A DNA stretch of 64,000 nucleotides, taken from positions 1-64,000 of the forward strand of contig JAPLDK010000076.1 in assembly GCA_026391775.1 (NCBI GenBank). The letters run 5' to 3'. The stretch comes from Bacteroidota bacterium. Its GTDB lineage: Bacteria > Bacteroidota > Bacteroidia > Bacteroidales > FEN-979. The notes under the pieces are model-generated. The model was not told the origin of the DNA and searched no databases. It saw nothing but the letters and a program-made list of their open reading frames with translations. The first letter of the stretch is position 1, and every line of letters starts with the position of its first letter. Positions 59,484-64,000 of this stretch are shown one piece after another. A program made the position numbers and the translations under genes.

Positions 59484-61832
59484 ATGAAAATAAAACACCG
59501 GCATTCATTTTTTCTTCTTCTGCTGATTGCGGTTTTCGTTCAGTCCGGACTTTTTGCACAGAACGGGGACAATGCAGATGAGAGGGATAATGATATCCGC
59601 AGTATCGATAAAATGATAACTGTTCTTAAGCAGGATACGTTAACACCTGAAGAAAAATTCACGATTGCATATAATACCCTAAAACAGTCTATTGAGCATT
59701 CTTATATACGGGGAAAAGCCGAATCTTACCTTCAGATCGGGCGCTATTTTGTGTATAAACGGAAGCATACTCCTGCCATCCATTTCCTCCTTTCTGCCTC
59801 CCAGCTTTTCAAATTACTCAAGGATACTTCAGGGTTGATGAGCGTTGATCATTCGATTTTTTCAGTTGAGATATACCTTAAGGATTATTCAAATGCTCTT
59901 TCCACCTGCAGGCATGGCCTTGAACTTGCGCGTCAAAAAAAGGATCTTGTCCTGACCGGTTTCTTTCTTGAAAAAATGGCCGATGTTTTCCATGAACAGC
60001 AGGATACATCAAAATCCCTGGATTATTACATGGAGTCCCTGAAATACTATTCCGAAAGCAATGATAGGAGAAGCATACTTGGGGTATATATGTCGATAGG
60101 TGGCATTTATCTTGATCAGAGAAGATATGCTGATGTGATCAAAATGTATGATACCCTTTCGGTATTTGCTGATTCTGTTGATCCCGCAACTGCCGGGACA
60201 ATGTACACCAGGATGGCTCATGTATTCGATCAGCAGCAGAATTATTCCAAAGCTTTATACTATAACAAAAAAGCCCTTGAAGTGAGAAGAAGGGCGAGAT
60301 TTTCCGATGCGGAAAACAGTTCAACCATCAATGTAGCAGGTAATTTTTTCAAGATGAACCGTCCGGATTCCGGATGGCACTATATGGACATCGGCCTTGC
60401 AGAGGCAAAATTAAATAACCGTGTCTATTACATGAGAAACGGGTATACTGTATTGTATAATTATTACCTGAAGACCGGGGACATGGAAAAAGCCCTGGAG
60501 AATTTCAAGCTGATGGTGGCGATGAATGACAGTATACTGAAAGAAAGACTGAATACCGACATCAATGTGATCAGGACGGGACAGAATATCCTGATTTTGA
60601 AGGAGGGTATTAAACTGCTTGAAAGTCAGAATGTGTTGCAGAAATTACTGATCAGGAACCAAAAGATCTTTAAATTCCTTCTTTTCGCAATAGTGCTTGC
60701 AGTAATGATTGCTGTTGGAATTATTGTAAGAATTAACATACGCCACCGAAAGTCAAAAAGAGACATTGAGAATCTGAACATCAAACTTCAGCATGAAGCA
60801 GCTGAGCGGAAACTGATTCAGAAAAAGACCGTTGAAAAGGAAGATCAGTACAGGTTTATTGCAGAACATTCCCTGGACCTGATAGCAAGGATCGACAAGA
60901 ACTATAATTTCACCTATGCATCGCCAGCTGTGGCTGATATTTTTGGATATTCCACCCAGGAACTTTTATCCATAAACCTGCTCGACCTGCTGGTCACAGG
61001 ATACACAGATTTTCTTAAAGAGCAGCTTAAACAGGTTGTGGCTACACGCCGGCCTCATTCAATTGCTTTTCTTGCCAGAAAAAAGGGAAATGAACCGATC
61101 TGGGTCGAAAGTACCTTTAATCCTGTGTTTAATCCTAAAACCGGGGACTTCAGGGAATTTGTTTCGGTTACAAGAAATATTCAGGAACTTAAAAAGAGAG
61201 AGATGGGAATTGTGGAAGGAACCAAACAAAAGGAAAATCTCCTGAGGGAGATCCATCACCGGGTTAAAAACAACTTTGCGATCCTCGTCAGCCTGATCAG
61301 TATGCAGAAGGCACAGAGCCAGAATGAGGATGTGAAGCAATCCCTAACGAATCTGCAGCTGAGGATAAGAACAATGGCTTTGGTGCATGAAATGTTATAC
61401 CGTTCCGAAGATTTCGAAAAGATATCCTTCCCTGATTACGTCAGGTCAGTTGCCTCGGTAATTTCAGCGACCTATGGAAGGATGAATGTTCACCTGGACT
61501 TCGAGATGGAACCGGTGATAATTAATATTGAAACTGCAATTCCCCTTGGGCTGATGCTCAATGAGATTTTAAGCAACGCATACAGGCATGCATTTGACGG
61601 CAATTCCGAAGGAACGATTACGGTTTCATTTAAAAAACATAAGGCCCCGAATTTTTATGCCCTGACAGTTTCAGACTCCGGGATCGGTCTGCCCGAAGGG
61701 TTTTCCATGGAGGGCAGCAAAACCATGGGACTGCAGATCGTCGACATCCTTGTAAAGCAGATTGAAGCCCAGCTGGAGATCGGTCAGGTTAACGGTACTT
61801 CTTTCACGATCATTTTCCCCATTGAAGCCTGA
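59484..61832 (+). CDS. TPR-PAS sensor histidine kinase of the HisKA_2 class
   Basis: 782 residues from ATG 59484. Signal or anchor helix (about 6-24), periplasmic TPR repeats (about 65-390), one membrane helix (about 400-420), a short coiled coil, a PAS domain (about 460-575; FIAEHSLDLIARIDKNYNFT ... FREFVSVTRNIQELKKRE), then the HisKA_2 box LREIHHRVKNNFAILVSLIS and an ATPase domain with LGLMLNEILSNAYRHAF, DSGIGLPEGF and TMGLQIVDIL. No cognate response regulator is adjacent. The phosphate operon starts 140 bases downstream, but a link is not shown. Confidence 0.92.
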   Translation: MKIKHRHSFFLLLLIAVFVQSGLFAQNGDNADERDNDIRSIDKMITVLKQDTLTPEEKFTIAYNTLKQSIEHSYIRGKAESYLQIGRYFVYKRKHTPAIHFLLSASQLFKLLKDTSGLMSVDHSIFSVEIYLKDYSNALSTCRHGLELARQKKDLVLTGFFLEKMADVFHEQQDTSKSLDYYMESLKYYSESNDRRSILGVYMSIGGIYLDQRRYADVIKMYDTLSVFADSVDPATAGTMYTRMAHVFDQQQNYSKALYYNKKALEVRRRARFSDAENSSTINVAGNFFKMNRPDSGWHYMDIGLAEAKLNNRVYYMRNGYTVLYNYYLKTGDMEKALENFKLMVAMNDSILKERLNTDINVIRTGQNILILKEGIKLLESQNVLQKLLIRNQKIFKFLLFAIVLAVMIAVGIIVRINIRHRKSKRDIENLNIKLQHEAAERKLIQKKTVEKEDQYRFIAEHSLDLIARIDKNYNFTYASPAVADIFGYSTQELLSINLLDLLVTGYTDFLKEQLKQVVATRRPHSIAFLARKKGNEPIWVESTFNPVFNPKTGDFREFVSVTRNIQELKKREMGIVEGTKQKENLLREIHHRVKNNFAILVSLISMQKAQSQNEDVKQSLTNLQLRIRTMALVHEMLYRSEDFEKISFPDYVRSVASVISATYGRMNVHLDFEMEPVIINIETAIPLGLMLNEILSNAYRHAFDGNSEGTITVSFKKHKAPNFYALTVSDSGIGLPEGFSMEGSKTMGLQIVDILVKQIEAQLEIGQVNGTSFTIIFPIEA

Positions 61833-61889
61833 AAACCCTTACAGCACCTCATTGAATTGCACTTCCTGGTAAGCTTCCCCGCGAACCAT

Positions 61890-61956
61890 TTAACAATTAT
61901 TTAACATTAAGGTAATATTGGCGTAACATATGCGGTTAGCGCAAAATCTAATTTTG
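61890..61956 (+). promoter_or_regulatory. Pho box and promoter of the porin-pstS operon
   Basis: Six-base repeats occur at exact 11-base steps: TTAACA (61890), TTAACA (61901), GTAATA (61912, imperfect) and GTAACA (61923). Repeats of TTAACA-type at 11-base period are the hallmark of PhoP/PhoB sites in other bacteria. The -7 element TAATTTTG follows at 61949-61956; the last repeat takes the place of a -33 element, as at activator-dependent Pho promoters. The porin ATG is at 61974. Confidence 0.75.
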
Positions 61957-61973
61957 CCGCAAACAAAAAAATT

Positions 61974-63551
61974 ATGTTTATGAAGAAATTTGCTATGTTT
62001 ATCCTGATGAGCGGTTTAGTGCTGCCGTTCATGTTTCTTTCTGTAACCTTACAGGCACAGATGAAGGTCGAGAATAACCTGGACACAGTCAAGCAGAAAG
62101 TATCCACCCTGAATGATAAGGTTGCCGGAGTTGAAGAAAGACTGGCGACTGCAGAAGCTGATCTGGCGAAACTGACCAAGATCAAATTGTCGGGATATAT
62201 CCAGGCACAGTGGATCAATTATGAAGCATCCAATGTCTACCCGAACAATTATTTTATGATTCGCAGGGCCAGGATCAAGTTCACATATGAACCGATTAAC
62301 GGGATTGTTTTCGTGTTGCAACCCGATTTCCAGCCCGGAAATATTACCATAAAAGATGTTTATGTACAGGCGAATGATCCCTGGTTGAAGACCTTCTCAT
62401 TATTTGTTGGTAAATTCAACCGTCCCGACTACGAAGTCGAATATTCTTCAAGCAACCGTGAAGTTCCCGAACGTTCACGCGTTATCAGGGCCATTTACCC
62501 CGATGAACGCGCAATTGGAGCCAAGTTGGAAATTGCACCTCCAACAGTACCAATTAAAGTCCAGATTGCTATCTTCAACGGAAATGATGGGATTGCTATC
62601 AATAACCCGGTTTATAACTATGGAAGCGGAAAATGGGATAAAAATGCGGTTGTTGGCCAGAACATTGATTTTGACAATTTCAAAGATCTCATGGCCCGTG
62701 TAACCTATGCTTTTAAATTTGGGAAATGGGGAGGACTAACCATTGGAACCCATGGTTATTATGGACAAATCAAAGCCAACAGTCTGGATGTTCTTAATTC
62801 AGATTATTCATATAGTAAAACCCTTGCTAATGTTGGAAAGGGAGTTAGGAAAAACTGGGTAGGTTTCGAAGCGCAATTTTATGCAGATGTCCTCGGGGGT
62901 CTTACACTTAAGGGAGAATACATCTTCGGTGTAAATTCGACACCTGGTTATAACGGAAGCGCTTCCTTTGTTACTCAAACTAGTTCTATCAACAGCACTA
63001 AAGACACCCTAAGCTTACTTACCCTTACTACGAAGACGATAAATAATGCACCGGCTATCAGCAGGAATTTCAGCGGTTGGTATGTTTACCTGATTAAGAA
63101 CATAGGCAAGCGAAACCAGGTTGCAGTCCGTTACGATTATTATAATCCAAATACCAAATTAAGTGCCGACCAGATCGGAACCAATAAATGGGATGCCAAG
63201 ATTCCCATTAATATTGATCCTGCTCAGTACACTTCCTTTGCAGGAACTAATCCTGTAATTGCAACAGGTATTCAAAACAAAACCATCACTACGAATAAAC
63301 TGGTGAGTGGAGTTGATGATATTCCTTATGGTACATGGACTTTCTCTTACAGCTATTATTTCACCGATAATATCAAATTCATGGTTGCCTATGAAATGCC
63401 AATGAATAAAAAAGTCGGGATTGTTGATGCAAAAGGAAATGGCAACGTGATTTCATCGCCTTTCACTGTCAATAATGTTACTAGTACTTATGATTACAGC
63501 AACCAGATCAAGCAGAACATGCTCACATTGAGGATGCAGGTAAAATTTTAA
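61974..63551 (+). CDS. OprO/OprP-like phosphate-selective porin
   Basis: 525 residues (ATG 61980 is an alternative start two codons in). Signal peptide about 1-30 (VTLQAQ). A short coiled coil (about 34-68: VKQKVSTLNDKVAGVEERLA) is followed by the porin domain: IKLSGYIQAQWINYE, NYFMIRRARIKFTYEPINGI, VGKFNRPDYEVEYSSSNREV, and beta-strands up to the C-terminus MLTLRMQVKF, ending in Phe as outer-membrane barrels do. It should bring phosphate across the outer membrane; pstS follows after 32 bases. Confidence 0.93.
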   Translation: MFMKKFAMFILMSGLVLPFMFLSVTLQAQMKVENNLDTVKQKVSTLNDKVAGVEERLATAEADLAKLTKIKLSGYIQAQWINYEASNVYPNNYFMIRRARIKFTYEPINGIVFVLQPDFQPGNITIKDVYVQANDPWLKTFSLFVGKFNRPDYEVEYSSSNREVPERSRVIRAIYPDERAIGAKLEIAPPTVPIKVQIAIFNGNDGIAINNPVYNYGSGKWDKNAVVGQNIDFDNFKDLMARVTYAFKFGKWGGLTIGTHGYYGQIKANSLDVLNSDYSYSKTLANVGKGVRKNWVGFEAQFYADVLGGLTLKGEYIFGVNSTPGYNGSASFVTQTSSINSTKDTLSLLTLTTKTINNAPAISRNFSGWYVYLIKNIGKRNQVAVRYDYYNPNTKLSADQIGTNKWDAKIPINIDPAQYTSFAGTNPVIATGIQNKTITTNKLVSGVDDIPYGTWTFSYSYYFTDNIKFMVAYEMPMNKKVGIVDAKGNGNVISSPFTVNNVTSTYDYSNQIKQNMLTLRMQVKF

Positions 63552-63583
63552 ATAGTTAAATAAAAAGCAAAAAAATAAAGAGT

Positions 63584-64000
63584 ATGAAAAGTTCAAAAAA
63601 ATTAGCCCTGATTGCGGGCATTGTCCTGGTGGCTGTAATTGGCTTCGCATTCATGCCGGCTCCCAAAAAGATCACAGTCAAAGGTTCAGATACCATGGTG
63701 ATCCTTGCTCAGAAATGGGCGGAGATTTATATGAAATCCAATCCGGATGTTGCCATTCAGGTTACAGGTGGTGGCTCGGGTACGGGAATATCTGCCCTGA
63801 TCAATGGTTCAACGGATATTTGTAATTCAAGCCGTCCCCTGAAATCCTCTGAAATGGACAAACTGAAGGAACGTTATAGTTCACTGGGTGTTGAAATACC
63901 TTGTGCAAAGGACGGTATCACAATCTTCCTGAACGAAGGTAATGCTGTAAGCGAACTTTCAATTAAACAGCTTGGCGCTATTTTCAGTGGCAAAATCCGG
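63584..64000 (+). CDS. pstS: Phosphate ABC transporter substrate-binding protein, partial
   Basis: First 139 codons, cut by the window end. Signal anchor 1-25 (no lipobox visible), then TVKGSDTMVILAQKWAEIYM, VTGGGSGTGISALINGSTDI and CNSSRPLKSSEM, the phosphate-binding loops of PstS (short SphX-like form). The protein delivers periplasmic phosphate to PstCAB, expected just beyond the window. Confidence 0.93.
   Translation, partial: MKSSKKLALIAGIVLVAVIGFAFMPAPKKITVKGSDTMVILAQKWAEIYMKSNPDVAIQVTGGGSGTGISALINGSTDICNSSRPLKSSEMDKLKERYSSLGVEIPCAKDGITIFLNEGNAVSELSIKQLGAIFSGKIR

Overview
The window looks like a chromosomal segment of an uncultured or poorly characterised member of the Bacteroidota. 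Three things point there: many genes carry the Bacteroidota-type -7 promoter element TAnnTTTG, often with TTG or TTTG about 18-22 bases upstream; there are type IX secretion (T9SS) genes and cargo (a PorZ-like propeller protein, and a secreted peptidylarginine deiminase with a T9SS sorting domain); and the gene families are typical (OprO/P-type porin with PstS, TPR-AraC regulator, UPF0104 flippase-like protein beside a GT2 enzyme). An acylating aldehyde dehydrogenase plus a separate iron alcohol dehydrogenase hint at fermentative metabolism. The exact lineage cannot be fixed from sequence reading alone.

Layout. 1-7240 (minus): a TetR-regulated efflux operon of the YbhG/F/S/R type (tetR, tolC-like, HlyD-like lipoprotein, DUF2147 protein, two separate ABC ATPases, a small membrane protein, two ABC-2 permeases; the last is cut by the window edge). 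7302-10066: an MltD-like transglycosylase and a CDF metal exporter. 10083-16726: a PPAD-like peptidylarginine deiminase facing lysS-recO-porZ. 16810-22393 (minus): wza-wzc-cysD-cysN, an exopolysaccharide export and kinase pair in one run with sulfate adenylyltransferase; the kinase ends in a (Tyr-Gly)16 tail. 22512-32784: housekeeping genes (miaB, topA, ruvC, ispD, queA, a HAD phosphatase) with a ureohydrolase-fold protein that has lost metal ligands, and a flippase-like/GT2 pair.

32848-39626 is an accessory island. It starts at a CAU tRNA and holds a broken IS3-family element, hairpins, a gene remnant, a zinc-ribbon protein, a thioredoxin-fold protein, two tandem PAS histidine kinases made by partial duplication, and a 48-codon IS1182-type transposase fragment that nobody would see from long ORFs. 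39760-46793: CoA-acylating aldehyde dehydrogenase, a STAS protein, a TPR-AraC regulator, and a minus-strand envelope operon (YiiX-like amidase, lipoprotein, DacB).

46830-52481 is the best candidate for an undescribed system. Two identical 14-base palindromes 52 bases apart sit upstream of a good promoter, followed by four tightly packed genes: a multi-pass membrane protein, a LamG/membrane/zinc-ribbon protein, a protein with five W/Y-rich repeats fused to two CbbX-like AAA+ ATPases, and a small coiled-coil protein. 52438-61832 then carries the iron alcohol dehydrogenase, a START protein, a LamG lipoprotein, a CHAD-CopA pair and a TPR-PAS histidine kinase. The window ends in a phosphate uptake operon (OprO/P-like porin, pstS start) preceded by four 6-base repeats at exact 11-base spacing, a convincing Pho box.
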